Assembly: GCF_010994755.1 (NCBI RefSeq)
Contig: NZ_WHSB02000015.1
Location: forward strand, 1 to 64,000
Length of the DNA: 64,000 bases
Direction: 5' to 3'
From: Shinella lacus
GTDB taxonomy: Bacteria; Pseudomonadota; Alphaproteobacteria; Rhizobiales; Rhizobiaceae
Position 1 is the first letter of the stretch. The number at the start of each line of letters is the position of its first letter. This document shows, piece after piece, positions 1 to 8,862 of this stretch. The position numbers and the translations under genes were made by a program. The notes below the pieces were generated by a model. That model did no database searches, had not been told where the DNA came from, and saw nothing but the letters and a program-made list of their open reading frames with translations.

Positions 1-366
1 CCAGGTTCGGCTCAATTCTCACCAGCTCCGTCAGGAAACCTTGGAGCGAGTTCGTCGGCCGCCAGAAGCGCCGCCGCTCTCGTTCGATGAGCGGGTTATA
101 AGCCCACCTATACGAACACGTCAACAGCTCAAAACAAGAAAAATCAAAAAAGTGACAACGCGTTGAAAAGACAAGACTTTCTCGTTTGGTTAACGTCTCG
201 ATGGTCTTGGCGGCACCGAAACACCGGCAAAAATCTTGTCCAAACGGTAAAACCGCATGACAAATCCATGACGGACGTTCCGGCTCCCCGTGCGGTCTTT
301 CTGCGGCTCTTCTCTCGGCACCGCCGGCGGGCTATTCAGGCAAGGAAAACGAGACCGGAGAGACAC
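1..366. other. non-coding stretch upstream of hrpB
   Basis: No convincing gene is seen here. Bases 1-110 are GC-rich and bases 120-250 become A-rich. A reading frame at 163-414 has unremarkable, low-complexity basic composition and no ribosome binding site, so I do not call it. The A-rich part probably holds the hrpB promoter, but no clear -35/-10 pair stands out. The first 110 bases may be the edge of something that lies to the left of the window. Confidence 0.5.
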
Positions 367-414
367 ATGTCCGCCCTCTATATAGGCGCCCCTTTCAACG
401 ACGGATTTCTCTAG
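367..414 (+). CDS. possible 15-codon leader ORF of hrpB
   Basis: An ATG at 367 is preceded by a good Shine-Dalgarno GGAG at 357-360 (6-base spacing) and opens a 15-codon frame (MSALYIGAPFNDGFL) that ends with TAG at 412-414. The hrpB ATG begins at 417, two bases after this stop. The leader has a better ribosome binding site than hrpB itself, so it may couple translation into hrpB. No function can be assigned to the peptide. It could also be chance, because a GGAG-ATG pair is not rare in GC-rich DNA. Confidence 0.35.
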   Translation: MSALYIGAPFNDGFL

Positions 415-416
415 GA

Positions 417-2885
417 ATGGCGTCGGTCATCGATACGCTGCCGCGCCTGCCCGTTGCCGAGGCGCTGCCTGCGCTCGGTACAGCCCTTGCCGTGGGGACA
501 CGCGCGGTGCTTTCCGCGCCGCCCGGCGCCGGCAAGACGACGCTGGTGCCGCTCTTCCTTCTTGGCGAGGCCTGGCGGGGCGACGGGCGGATCATCCTGC
601 TCGAACCGCGCCGGCTGGCGGCGCGGGCGGCGGCGGGCCGCATGGCCGCCCTTCTCGGCGAACGGGTCGGCGACACGGTCGGCTATCGCATGCGGCTCGA
701 CAACCGCGTTTCCGCGAAGACGCGTATAGAGGTGGTGACCGAAGGCGTTTTCGCCCGCATGATCCTCGACGATCCGGAATTGCCCGGTATCGCCGCCGTG
801 CTTTTCGATGAATTCCACGAGCGTTCGCTCGATGCGGATTTCGGCCTGGCGCTGGCGCTCGACGTGCAGGCGGCGCTGCGCGAGGACCTGCGCATCCTCG
901 TCATGTCGGCGACGCTGGATGTTGAGCGAGTGTCGGCGCTGCTCGACCATCCACCCGCGATCGTCAGCGAGGGGCGCGCCTTTCCCGTGGACGTCCGCTA
1001 TCAGGACCGGCCGGCCGGCGAGCGCATAGAGGATAGTATGGCGCGCGCCATTATAGAGGCGCATCGCCAGGAGAGCGGGTCGATCCTCGCCTTCCTGCCG
1101 GGACAGGCCGAGATCACCCGCACCGCGGAACGGCTCGACGGCCGGTTCGGGGCGGAGACGACGGTGGTGCCGCTCTTCGGCAACCTGAGCCAGAAGGAAC
1201 AGGACGCCGCGATCCAGCCCACCTCTGCCGGCATGCGAAAGATCGTGCTGGCGACCTCGATTGCCGAAACCTCGATCACCATCGACGGTGTGCGCATCGT
1301 CATCGACAGCGGCCTGCAGCGCCTGCCGGTCTTCGAGGCGGCGACCGGCATCACGCGGCTGGAGACGGTGCGCGTGTCGCGCGCCTCCGCCGACCAGCGT
1401 GCCGGGCGCGCCGGGCGAACGGAGCCGGGTATCGCGATCCGGCTGTGGCATGCCGGGCAGACGGCGGCGCTGCCGGCCTTCACGCCGCCACAGATCCTGT
1501 CGAGCGACCTTTCCGGCTTCATGCTCGATCTTGCTCATTGGGGGGTGAGCGATCCCGCCGCCCTCCGCCTCGTCGACCAGCCGCCCGCGGCGGCGGTGGA
1601 AGAGGCGCGAAACCTGCTGCGCCTGCTCGGCGCGCTCGACGCGGCCGGAGCGCTGACGCCGGCCGGCAAACGCATCCGTGAGCTGGCGCTGCCGCCGCGG
1701 CTGGCCGCGATGATCCTGCATGCCGCGCAGGATGGCGAACAGGTGCCGGCGGCGCGGCTTGCCGTGCTGCTCACCGAACAGGGGCTCGGCGGCCCTGCCA
1801 TCGACATCGAGGAGCGCTTGCGGCGCTTTTCCAACGAGCGGGGCGAACGGGCGGAGGCCGCGCGGCGGCTGGCGCAGCGCATGGCGGACGGTTTCGGCAA
1901 GGCCACGAGGAGTGCGGCGAGCATGCCGGGCGCGCTGCTGCTGCATGCTTTTCCGGACCGGGTCGCCCTGCAACGGGGCGGCCGGGGGCGGTTCGTCATG
2001 GCCAATGGACGCGGCGCCGAACTGCCGGAGACCGAGCGGCTTGCCGGCGCGGAGATGATCGTGGTGGCCGACCTGACCGGGCAGGCCGGGCGCCAGCGCA
2101 TTCTCGCCGCGGCCGAAATCGACCGCGCCGAGGTGGAAGCCGGGCTCGCGGAAAAGATCGTGCGCGAGGACCAGTGCGTCTTCGACCGCCCCAGCCGGCA
2201 GGTGCGGGCGCGAAAAGTGGTTCGGCTCGGCGCGATGATCCTTGAGGAGACGCCCCTTCCCCGGCCGAGCGGGCCGAAGGCGGCGCTGGCGCTTGCCGAC
2301 GGTGTTCGCCAGCTCGGCCTCCAGGTCCTGCCGTTTTCCCGCGAGGCGGCGCAATTGCGCGATCGGATCGGCTTCCTGCATCGCTCGATCGGCGAACCCT
2401 GGCCTAATACAAGCGACGACGCGCTGCTCGCCGCGCTCGAAACCTGGTTCGTGCCGTTCCAGGAAACGGCGCGCGGCATCGACGAAATTTCCTCCGCACG
2501 GCTTCAGGACGGGCTGATGGCGCTGGTGCCCTATGAGGTGCAACGCGATCTCGCGCGGCTGGGGCCCACCCATTTCGAGGCGCCGACCGGCCAGCGCCAC
2601 CCGATCCGCTACGATGGCGACGAGCCTGTCCTGGCGATCCGCGTGCAGGAACTGTTCGGGCTGAAGCAGCATCCTTCCGTCGCGGGCGGGCGGCTGCCGC
2701 TGCTTCTCGAATTGCAATCGCCGGCGCACCGGCTGATCCAGACGACGCGCGACCTTCCCGGCTTCTGGGCGGGCTCCTGGCGGGACGTGCGCGCGGACAT
2801 GCGCGGGCGCTATCCCAGGCATCCCTGGCCGGAGGACCCCGCCGAGGCCATGCCGACGACGCGCGTCAAGCCGCGCGGCACGTGA
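417..2885 (+). CDS. hrpB: ATP-dependent RNA helicase HrpB
   Basis: Protein of 822 residues, the normal length for HrpB, a DEAH-type superfamily 2 helicase of unclear cellular role. Visible motifs are Walker A PPGAGKTT (35-42), the family-specific FDEFHERSLD box (motif II, a DEFH variant of DEAH), MSATLD (motif III), TSIAETSIT and the arginine-finger motif QRAGRAGRTEPG. The C-terminal part, with PRLAAMILHA and the terminal PKYPWPEDP-like region, matches the HrpB-specific extension. ATG at 417 has only a weak AGGA ahead of it and follows the possible leader ORF. It is followed after its stop by a dispersed repeat and then actS. The large open frames on the opposite strand here are shadows of this GC-rich gene. 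Confidence 0.95.
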   Translation: MASVIDTLPRLPVAEALPALGTALAVGTRAVLSAPPGAGKTTLVPLFLLGEAWRGDGRIILLEPRRLAARAAAGRMAALLGERVGDTVGYRMRLDNRVSAKTRIEVVTEGVFARMILDDPELPGIAAVLFDEFHERSLDADFGLALALDVQAALREDLRILVMSATLDVERVSALLDHPPAIVSEGRAFPVDVRYQDRPAGERIEDSMARAIIEAHRQESGSILAFLPGQAEITRTAERLDGRFGAETTVVPLFGNLSQKEQDAAIQPTSAGMRKIVLATSIAETSITIDGVRIVIDSGLQRLPVFEAATGITRLETVRVSRASADQRAGRAGRTEPGIAIRLWHAGQTAALPAFTPPQILSSDLSGFMLDLAHWGVSDPAALRLVDQPPAAAVEEARNLLRLLGALDAAGALTPAGKRIRELALPPRLAAMILHAAQDGEQVPAARLAVLLTEQGLGGPAIDIEERLRRFSNERGERAEAARRLAQRMADGFGKATRSAASMPGALLLHAFPDRVALQRGGRGRFVMANGRGAELPETERLAGAEMIVVADLTGQAGRQRILAAAEIDRAEVEAGLAEKIVREDQCVFDRPSRQVRARKVVRLGAMILEETPLPRPSGPKAALALADGVRQLGLQVLPFSREAAQLRDRIGFLHRSIGEPWPNTSDDALLAALETWFVPFQETARGIDEISSARLQDGLMALVPYEVQRDLARLGPTHFEAPTGQRHPIRYDGDEPVLAIRVQELFGLKQHPSVAGGRLPLLLELQSPAHRLIQTTRDLPGFWAGSWRDVRADMRGRYPRHPWPEDPAEAMPTTRVKPRGT

Positions 2886-2956
2886 TAGAGCATTTCCAGC
2901 CGAAGCGGCATCGCTTCGGCGTCGGATAATGCGGCAAAAACAAAAACCTAAAGCAT
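2886..2956 (+). repeat. dispersed rhizobial intergenic repeat, copy 1
   Basis: The sequence begins TAGAGCATTTCCAGC directly after the hrpB stop. It contains a 9-bp perfect stem (GCCGAAGCG 2899-2907, loop GCAT, CGCTTCGGC 2912-2920), then GTCGGATAATGCGG and an A-rich tail. The order of blocks (TAGAGCA, CCAGC, inner hairpin with GAAGCG, GCGTCSGGAATTGCG-like block, A-rich tail) is shared with copies at 29307-29351 and 53395-53456. This family is common in rhizobial intergenic DNA. The hairpin here has compensatory changes relative to copy 3. Confidence 0.75.
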
Positions 2957-2971
2957 GGAAAGGACGACGGG

Positions 2972-4273
2972 ATGGCATTCTATCAGGATATCGACTTCGA
3001 GGGCTCCGGCCGGCGCCTGCGCCTCGAGACGATCATCCGGCTGCGCTGGCTGGCGGTGGCCGGGCAGTCGATCACCGTCATCGTCGTCGGGCTGTGGCTG
3101 GAATTTCCGCTGCCGCTGCTGCCGGCCTCCGTACTGATCGCACTCCTGGCGGCGGTGAACTTCTTCCTCGCGGTGCGCTTTCCGCCGGCGCACCGGCTGA
3201 CGCCGCTTTCCGCCTTCTTGCTGCTCGCCTTCGATCTCTGCCAGCTGACGGCGCTGCTCTTCATTACCGGCGGGTTGGCCAATCCCTTTGCGCCGCTCGT
3301 CTGCGTGCCCGTCATCATCTCGTCCTCGCTCCAGCCGATCCGTTTCAGCCTGCCGCTCGGCCTGCTTTCGGTGTTCGGCATCACGGCCATGGCCTTCACG
3401 CCGTTTCCGCTGCCGTGGTTTCCGGGCACCGTGCTCATCGTTCCGCCGATCCTGACGGCCGGCCTGTGGTTCGCCATCGTCTCGACCACAGCCTTCGCCG
3501 CCTTCTATTCCTATCGGGTGTCACGCGAGGCGGCCGAGCTTTCCGATGCGCTGGCGGCGACCGAACTCATCCTCCAGCGTGAAAAGCACCTCTCGCAGCT
3601 CGATGGTCTCGCGGCAGCGGCGGCGCATGAACTCGGCACGCCGCTCGCCACGATCAGCGTCGTGGCGCGCGAGATGGAGCGCGAGCTCGGCACGGACGAC
3701 CGGTTTCGCGAGGACGTGCAGCTGCTGCGCAGCCAGAGCGAGCGCTGCCGCGACATTCTCCGCCGGCTCACCACGCTTTCGGCCGAGGACGAAGCGCATA
3801 TGCGGGTACTACCGCTGTCCTCGCTACTGGAAGAGGTGCTGGCGCCGCATCGCGAATTCGGCATCCGGCTCAACCTGGTGGAAAACGGCGAGCGGGCGAG
3901 CGAGCCGGTCGGCAACCGTAACCCCGGCATTCTCTACGGCCTCGGCAACCTTCTCGAAAACGCCGTCGACCATGCGCGCGAAGAGGTGACGATCACCGTC
4001 AGCCATACGGCGGAGCGGGTGACGATTGTCATCGAGGACGACGGCGACGGTTATGCGGCGGATATTCTCCAACGCATCGGCGACCCCTATGTCACGAAGC
4101 GCCAGCGCGACGAGCGGGCCGGCGGGCTGGGGCTCGGCCTGTTCATCGCCAAGACGCTGCTCGAACGTTCCGGCGCCAAATTGACCTTCGGCAACCGCAC
4201 CGGCGACCGGCCGGGTGCGCGCGTGTCGGTCGATTGGCCGCGGGCGCGCATGGAGGCAAAGGGTGCAAAATGA
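2972..4273 (+). CDS. actS: redox-sensing histidine kinase ActS (RegB/PrrB family)
   Basis: Inner-membrane sensor kinase of 433 residues that pairs with ActR. The N-terminal half carries six hydrophobic segments (about residues 25-180). It contains the RegB quinone-binding heptapeptide GGLANPF at 100-106. The H-box AAAAHELGTPLAT puts the phospho-accepting histidine at 219, and the conserved redox cysteine of the family is Cys259 in SERCRDI. N-box NLLENAVDH (about 326-334), G1 DDGDG (356-360) and G2 GLGLGL (385-390) are intact. Family knowledge: RegB/ActS kinase activity responds to the oxidation state of the quinone pool and of the cysteine. ActS/ActR controls acid tolerance, CO2 fixation and nitrogen metabolism in Sinorhizobium. 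actR follows 77 bases downstream. Confidence 0.95.
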   Translation: MAFYQDIDFEGSGRRLRLETIIRLRWLAVAGQSITVIVVGLWLEFPLPLLPASVLIALLAAVNFFLAVRFPPAHRLTPLSAFLLLAFDLCQLTALLFITGGLANPFAPLVCVPVIISSSLQPIRFSLPLGLLSVFGITAMAFTPFPLPWFPGTVLIVPPILTAGLWFAIVSTTAFAAFYSYRVSREAAELSDALAATELILQREKHLSQLDGLAAAAAHELGTPLATISVVAREMERELGTDDRFREDVQLLRSQSERCRDILRRLTTLSAEDEAHMRVLPLSSLLEEVLAPHREFGIRLNLVENGERASEPVGNRNPGILYGLGNLLENAVDHAREEVTITVSHTAERVTIVIEDDGDGYAADILQRIGDPYVTKRQRDERAGGLGLGLFIAKTLLERSGAKLTFGNRTGDRPGARVSVDWPRARMEAKGAK

Positions 4274-4350
4274 CTTTACCCGCCTCACCTTACGGGTGAT
4301 AAGCTGATCCTGATCAAGAATGGACGAAAATCGGCCCTGGAAGACGAAAA

Positions 4351-4923
4351 ATGGCAGAAAACAGCGATACACCCATCACGGCAACCGACGATATCGGGCC
4401 GGACCCTTCGCTTCTCGTCGTCGATGATGACGGCCCGTTCCTGCGCCGCCTCGCGCGCGCCATGGAGACGCGCGGCTTTACCGTCGACACCGCCGAATCG
4501 GTGGCGGAAGGCATCGCCAAGGCCAAGACGAACCCGCCGAAATATGCGGTGGTCGATCTGAGGCTCGGCGACGGCAGCGGCCTCGACGTGATCGCCGCCA
4601 TCCGCCAGCGCCGCGACGACACGCGCATCATCATGCTGACCGGCTATGGCAATATCGCCACCGCCGTGAACGCGGTGAAGCTCGGCGCGGTCGACTATCT
4701 CGCCAAGCCGGCCGATGCCGACGACATCTTCGCCGCGCTGACGCAGCGCCCGGGCGAGCGGGTGGAACTGCCGGAAAACCCGATGTCGGCGGATCGCGTG
4801 CGTTGGGAACATATCCAGCGCGTCTATGAAATGTGCGACCGCAACGTTTCGGAGACGGCGCGCCGCCTCAACATGCACCGCCGCACGCTCCAGCGCATCT
4901 TGGCAAAACGCGCGCCGAAATAA
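4351..4923 (+). CDS. actR: response regulator ActR (RegA/PrrA family)
   Basis: Protein of 190 residues with an N-terminal receiver domain and a C-terminal Fis-type helix-turn-helix. The receiver shows the acidic pair in VVDDDGP (24-26), the phospho-acceptor Asp69 in VVDLRLGDGSG and the conserved Lys119 in LAKPAD. The C-terminus (about 148-187, EMCDRNVSETARRLNMHRRT...) is the characteristic RegA DNA-binding helix-turn-helix. A Shine-Dalgarno GGAAG lies just upstream of the ATG. It is the cognate regulator of the adjacent actS and activates or represses redox- and pH-responsive genes. Confidence 0.95.
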   Translation: MAENSDTPITATDDIGPDPSLLVVDDDGPFLRRLARAMETRGFTVDTAESVAEGIAKAKTNPPKYAVVDLRLGDGSGLDVIAAIRQRRDDTRIIMLTGYGNIATAVNAVKLGAVDYLAKPADADDIFAALTQRPGERVELPENPMSADRVRWEHIQRVYEMCDRNVSETARRLNMHRRTLQRILAKRAPK

Positions 4924-4926
4924 CCC

Positions 4927-5457
4927 TCAAGCGGGCTCGTCGCGCCGTCCCGAGACGATCGCGGACATGTCCGGCCCGTCGCGCCGGGCATCCATGGAAA
5001 ATTCCGCCAGCAGCAGGCGGCCGGCGGCGACGCGGGCGAAGGCGAAGGTCACGGACTTTCGCGTCGGCGGCGGCAGGCGGTGTTCCGGCGCCTCGCGCAG
5101 CATATGCGCGCCGTAGCCGTCCGACAGGATCAGGCCACAATCCTCCGGGAAGATGTCGAGCGGAACGTCCTTGTGGGTGGCGAAGAACAGGCGGTCGCAA
5201 TGGCGGCGGTAATCCGGCCATTTGCGATCCACCTTGAAATCCTCGATCGACGTCTTGATCTCGACGATCCAGATCTCGCCCTTGTCGGACAGGCTGATGA
5301 GATCGGCGCGCCGGCCGCTGGCAAGCGTCAGCTCAGGCAGCACCGCATGGCGCATCTCCGTCAGCATGCGCTGCACGCCGCGGCGCACCATCATGGCGCG
5401 GTCCGACTGGCGGCCGTCGAGCAGCGGATTGTCATTGTGAATGGAGACGATCGTCAT
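4927..5457 (-). CDS. mmcB: MmcB family DNA repair protein
   Basis: Protein of 176 residues of the MmcB family (formerly a domain of unknown function), which has a PD-(D/E)xK nuclease-like fold. The putative active-site pattern is visible as RRADLIS (Asp52) followed by GEIWIVEIK (Glu66, Lys68). In Caulobacter, MmcB is SOS-induced and supports ImuABC-dependent mutagenic repair of alkylation damage; that role is taken from the family. I chose ATG at 5457, which has GAGG about 9 bases upstream, over an in-frame TTG three codons earlier. It is convergent with actR, whose stop is only a few bases away. Confidence 0.85.
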   Translation of the reverse strand: MTIVSIHNDNPLLDGRQSDRAMMVRRGVQRMLTEMRHAVLPELTLASGRRADLISLSDKGEIWIVEIKTSIEDFKVDRKWPDYRRHCDRLFFATHKDVPLDIFPEDCGLILSDGYGAHMLREAPEHRLPPPTRKSVTFAFARVAAGRLLLAEFSMDARRDGPDMSAIVSGRRDEPA

Positions 5458-5678
5458 AGGGTCCAACCTCGGCGAATCGCATTTTATCGTGAAATCGGGC
5501 CGACGGGTCTGCGGCCGGAGAAAAAGTTAAGGCGGCCTGCTGATTCGCAGCCCCGGGAAGACTCCGTTAACTGCGCCCGGCGGTTCCTGTGCGGCTTCGG
5601 GCCAGCGGACGAGAAGACCATTGAACGGGCCGCGCAGGCGTGCTTGGCATGGCACGGATGCGGCGAAAGCGGCGGGTA

Positions 5679-5720
5679 GACGGGCATTATTGTTGCAAAA
5701 AAACAATCACCCGTCTTTTT
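5679..5720 (+). terminator. Rho-independent terminator, not explained by a gene
   Basis: Arms GACGGG (5679-5684) and CCCGTC (5710-5715) pair, with ATTGTT and AACAAT as an inner stem, and a run of five T follows. It points along the plus strand although the nearest gene to its left (mmcB) is on the minus strand. Confidence 0.6.
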
Positions 5721-5759
5721 GCTTTGCCTGGAGCCCGCACTGGAGCGTGCAGACTTGCA

Positions 5760-5788
5760 TTGACAGGTTTAATCGAAAATAAACCATA
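5760..5788 (+). promoter_or_regulatory. sigma-70 type promoter of the L,D-transpeptidase gene
   Basis: A perfect -35 TTGACA at 5760-5765 is followed, after 17 bases, by ACCATA at 5783-5788, which is a weak -10. The distance to the ATG at 5843 is 54 bases. The surrounding DNA is AT-rich compared with the coding regions. Confidence 0.5.
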
Positions 5789-5842
5789 GTTGATAAAAGC
5801 TCCGCGCCTCGGAACTTCTTAATCCCTATTCAAGAGAATCAC

Positions 5843-6502
5843 ATGCGCTTCCGCAATGCCCTCCTTCTGTGCGGCCTAGCAGCAGCCGTCACGCTCGCCG
5901 GATGCTCCTCCTCCACGTCCCTTCCGGGCGAAAAGGTGGCAACCAATGCTATCTTTACCGCGGATTATGGCCCTGTTGAGGACAACGGCTATGCTCTGCC
6001 GGCGATCCCGATCGCCCGCGTGAACACCAAGTTCCACCGGCAGATCGTCGATTACGCGACGAAGGAAAAGCCCGGCACGATCATCGTCAACACGCCGAAC
6101 CGCTTCCTCTATTACGTGCTGCCCGGCGGCAAGGCCGTGCGCTACGGCATCGGCGTCGGCAAGTCGGGCTTTGCCTGGAAGGGCGAGGCCTATATTGCCT
6201 GGAAGCAGGAATGGCCGACCTGGCATCCGCCGCAGGAAATGGCAGACCGCAAGCCCGACGTCGCACGCTACGTCAAGGACGGCATGGGACCGGGTCTCAA
6301 GAACCCGCTTGGCGCGCGCGCGCTCTATCTCTTCAACGAGAAGGGCCAGGACACGCTGTTCCGCCTGCACGGCACGCCGGAATGGGCCTCCATCGGCACG
6401 GCCGCATCGTCCGGCTGCATTCGCCTGATGAACCAGGACATCATCGACCTCTACAAGCGCGTGCGTCCCGGCCAGGGTGCCCGCGTCGTCGTCCAGCAGT
6501 AA
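5843..6502 (+). CDS. L,D-transpeptidase (YkuD domain) lipoprotein
   Basis: Exported protein of 219 residues. The N-terminus is a lipoprotein signal peptide with lipobox LAGC, lipidated Cys21, followed by SSSTS. The YkuD catalytic motif is HGTPEW...SSGCIRL, with His176 and nucleophile Cys192. Such enzymes make 3-3 crosslinks in peptidoglycan or attach proteins to it; rhizobia carry many paralogs and grow by polar growth with abundant 3-3 crosslinks. The gene is monocistronic, with its own promoter and a strong terminator at 6526-6560. Confidence 0.9.
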   Translation: MRFRNALLLCGLAAAVTLAGCSSSTSLPGEKVATNAIFTADYGPVEDNGYALPAIPIARVNTKFHRQIVDYATKEKPGTIIVNTPNRFLYYVLPGGKAVRYGIGVGKSGFAWKGEAYIAWKQEWPTWHPPQEMADRKPDVARYVKDGMGPGLKNPLGARALYLFNEKGQDTLFRLHGTPEWASIGTAASSGCIRLMNQDIIDLYKRVRPGQGARVVVQQ

Positions 6503-6525
6503 GCGGAAAAAATCCGCTTAAGGAA

Positions 6526-6560
6526 GAAGCCGCCGGAGCGATCCGGCGGCTTCTTTTTAT
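6526..6560 (+). terminator. strong Rho-independent terminator
   Basis: A perfect 12-bp stem GAAGCCGCCGGA / TCCGGCGGCTTC with loop GCGA is followed by TTTTTATTTTA. It ends the L,D-transpeptidase gene. A second small hairpin (AAGCGGA / TCCGCTT, 6502-6520) with an A-run lies just before it and may serve the convergent glcB. Confidence 0.9.
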
Positions 6561-6564
6561 TTTA

Positions 6565-8724
6565 TCAGGCGTTTGCGGCCTTCAGTTTGAGGCGGCGGCG
6601 GTGCAGGACCGGCTCGGTATAGCCGTTCGGCTGCGCGCGGCCCTTGAGCACCAGTTCCAGCGCGGCCTGGAAGGCGATCGAGCCGTCGAAATTGCCGGCC
6701 ATCGGCCGGTAGAGCGGGTCGCCTGCATTCTGCCCGTCAACGACCGCGGCCATGCGCTGCATCGTCTCGACGATCTGGGCCTCCGTCACGACGCCATGGT
6801 GCAGCCAGTTCGCCATGTGCTGGGCGGAGATGCGCAGCGTGGCGCGGTCTTCCATCAGGCCGACATTGTTGATGTCAGGCACCTTGGAGCAGCCGACGCC
6901 CTGATCGACCCAGCGCACGACGTAACCGAGGATGCCCTGCGCATTGTTGTCGAGTTCGCGCTGGATTTCCTCCGGCGTCCAGTTCGGCCGCACGGCGACC
7001 GGCACCGAGAGGATATCCGACAGTTTTGCCCGCGGGCGCGACCGGAGCGCCGCCTGCACGTCGGCGACATTGACCTTGTGATAGTGCGTGGCATGCAGCG
7101 TCGCCGCGGTCGGCGACGGCACCCAGGCGGTGTTGGCGCCAGCCTTGGGATGCGCGATCTTCTGCTCCAGCATGGCGGCCATCAGGTCCGGCATGGCCCA
7201 CATGCCCTTGCCGATCTGCGCATGGCCGGAGAGCCCGCATTCCAGGCCGATATCGACGTTCCAGTTCTCATAGGCGCCGATCCAGGCGGCCTGCTTCATG
7301 TCGCCCTTGCGGATCATCGGGCCTGCTTCCATCGAGGTGTGGATTTCGTCGCCGGTGCGGTCGAGGAAGCCGGTATTGATGAAGACGACGCGTTCCTTGG
7401 CGGCGCGGATCGCTTCCTTGAGGTTGATCGTCGTGCGACGCTCCTCGTCCATGATGCCCATCTTGATGGTGTTCGGAGCCATGCCGACGGCGGCCTCGAC
7501 GCGGCCGAAGAGCTTCGACGCGAAGGCGACCTCTTCCGGCCCGTGCATCTTCGGCTTGACGACATACATCGAGCCTTCGCGCGAATTCTTGCGGCGGCCG
7601 TTCGGGCCGATATCGTGCAGCGCGATCAGCGCCGTCACCATGGCGTCCATGATGCCTTCCGGCACCTCGTTGCCGTCGCGGTCGCGGATCGCCGGATTGG
7701 TCATCAGGTGGCCGACATTGCGCACCAGCATCAGCGAGCGGCACTTCACCTCGAAGGGCGAGCCGTCCGGCGCTGTATAGGTAAAGTCAGTGTAGAGCTT
7801 GCGCTCGATCGTCTCGCCGCCCTTCCGGACGTTTTCCTTCAGATCGCCCTTCATCAGGCCGAGCCAGTTGCGATAGACGAGGACCTTGTCCTCGGCATCG
7901 ACGGCGGCGACCGAATCCTCGCAGTCCATGATCGTCGTCAGCGCGGCCTCAATGTTGACGCCGGCAATACCGGCCGGATCGGTCTTGCCGATCTCCCAGC
8001 CGCGGTTGACGAGGATCTCGATGCCGAGGCCGTTGTTCTTGAGAAGCACATGGCGCCAGTCCTCGTGCTCCGCATGGCCGGCATATTGCTCCGGCCGCTT
8101 CAGCGAGACGGCGCGATCGCCTGCCTTGAGATGCAGTTCCGCGCCGGCCTCGATGCCGGTGATATCGGCCCAGTGGGCATCAGCCAGCGGCGCTGCCTCG
8201 TCGAGGAAGGCCTTGGCCCAGGCGATGACTTTTTCGCCGCGCTTCGGATTGTAGCCCTTGCCCTTTTCCGCGCCGTCCGTTTCCGGGATCACATCCGTGC
8301 CGTAGAGCGCATCATAGAGCGAGCCCCAGCGCGCATTGGCGGCGTTCAGCGCGTAGCGCGCATTCATGACGGGCACGACGAGCTGCGGGCCGGCGAGGCT
8401 GGCGATTTCCGGATCGACGTTTTCCGTCGTCACCTGGAATTCGCCGCCCTCCGGCAGCAGGTAGCCGATCTCGCGCAGGAACGCCTCATAGACCGCCATG
8501 TCCGACGGCGCACCGTTCACCCGATACCAGGCGTCGATCTTCTCCTGAAGCGCATCGCGTTTCGCCAGCAGCGCGCGGTTTTCCGGCGCAAGGTCATGCA
8601 CGATGGCGGAGAAATCGGCAAAGAAGCGTTCTGCGTCCACGCCCGTGCCGGGAAGGGCCTCCGTGACGATGAAGTCGTGAAGGGCGCTGTCGATCGAAAG
8701 ACCGGCTTTGTCGGTATAAGTCAT
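6565..8724 (-). CDS. glcB: malate synthase G
   Basis: Protein of 719 residues, the standard length of the G isoform, condensing glyoxylate and acetyl-CoA to malate (glyoxylate bypass). Conserved blocks include [32 protein letters not shown], the Mg-binding EERRTT and [12 protein letters not shown] segments, and [10 protein letters not shown], which contains the catalytic aspartate corresponding to Asp631 of the E. coli enzyme. I chose the ATG at 8724 (MTYTDKAG), with GGAG 9 bases upstream; an upstream in-frame start would add 23 residues not typical of the family. The gene is transcribed alone. A very long antisense frame covers it and is a shadow. Confidence 0.96.
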   Translation of the reverse strand: MTYTDKAGLSIDSALHDFIVTEALPGTGVDAERFFADFSAIVHDLAPENRALLAKRDALQEKIDAWYRVNGAPSDMAVYEAFLREIGYLLPEGGEFQVTTENVDPEIASLAGPQLVVPVMNARYALNAANARWGSLYDALYGTDVIPETDGAEKGKGYNPKRGEKVIAWAKAFLDEAAPLADAHWADITGIEAGAELHLKAGDRAVSLKRPEQYAGHAEHEDWRHVLLKNNGLGIEILVNRGWEIGKTDPAGIAGVNIEAALTTIMDCEDSVAAVDAEDKVLVYRNWLGLMKGDLKENVRKGGETIERKLYTDFTYTAPDGSPFEVKCRSLMLVRNVGHLMTNPAIRDRDGNEVPEGIMDAMVTALIALHDIGPNGRRKNSREGSMYVVKPKMHGPEEVAFASKLFGRVEAAVGMAPNTIKMGIMDEERRTTINLKEAIRAAKERVVFINTGFLDRTGDEIHTSMEAGPMIRKGDMKQAAWIGAYENWNVDIGLECGLSGHAQIGKGMWAMPDLMAAMLEQKIAHPKAGANTAWVPSPTAATLHATHYHKVNVADVQAALRSRPRAKLSDILSVPVAVRPNWTPEEIQRELDNNAQGILGYVVRWVDQGVGCSKVPDINNVGLMEDRATLRISAQHMANWLHHGVVTEAQIVETMQRMAAVVDGQNAGDPLYRPMAGNFDGSIAFQAALELVLKGRAQPNGYTEPVLHRRRLKLKAANA

Positions 8725-8862
8725 CTGAAAAGGCTCCGAATGACGGGACGATGGGGGAGTATCCCGAATGCTGTCACTTTCCGGAGCTTTCATTCATAGT
8801 CAATTCGGCAATGACATAAAGAATTTATTCCCGATCGGATAAAATCATACCTTTGGGCCGTT

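Larger units (their letters stand above)
5458..5842. other. 385-base intergenic region with an orphan terminator
   Basis: This divergent region lies between mmcB (minus) and the L,D-transpeptidase gene (plus). It holds a plus-strand terminator-like hairpin (5679-5720) that no plus-strand gene explains, and GC-rich imperfect inverted repeats in about 5530-5645 (outer arms GCCTGC and GCAGGC). A promoter-like sequence at 5760-5788 belongs to the downstream gene. A small RNA is possible (see findings). I see no coding sequence in it. Confidence 0.5.

Noticed and set aside
163-366. Possible start of a coding frame upstream of hrpB
   Set aside because: Only the last 15 codons have a good ribosome binding site; the upstream part looks random.
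411-2978. Long antisense open frame over hrpB
   Set aside because: It has no ribosome binding site, arginine/histidine-rich shadow composition, and covers a gene with all helicase motifs; high GC makes such frames common.
6211-8799. 862-codon plus-strand frame over the L,D-transpeptidase and malate synthase
   Set aside because: Antisense to glcB with shadow composition; the strong terminator at 6526-6560 lies inside it.
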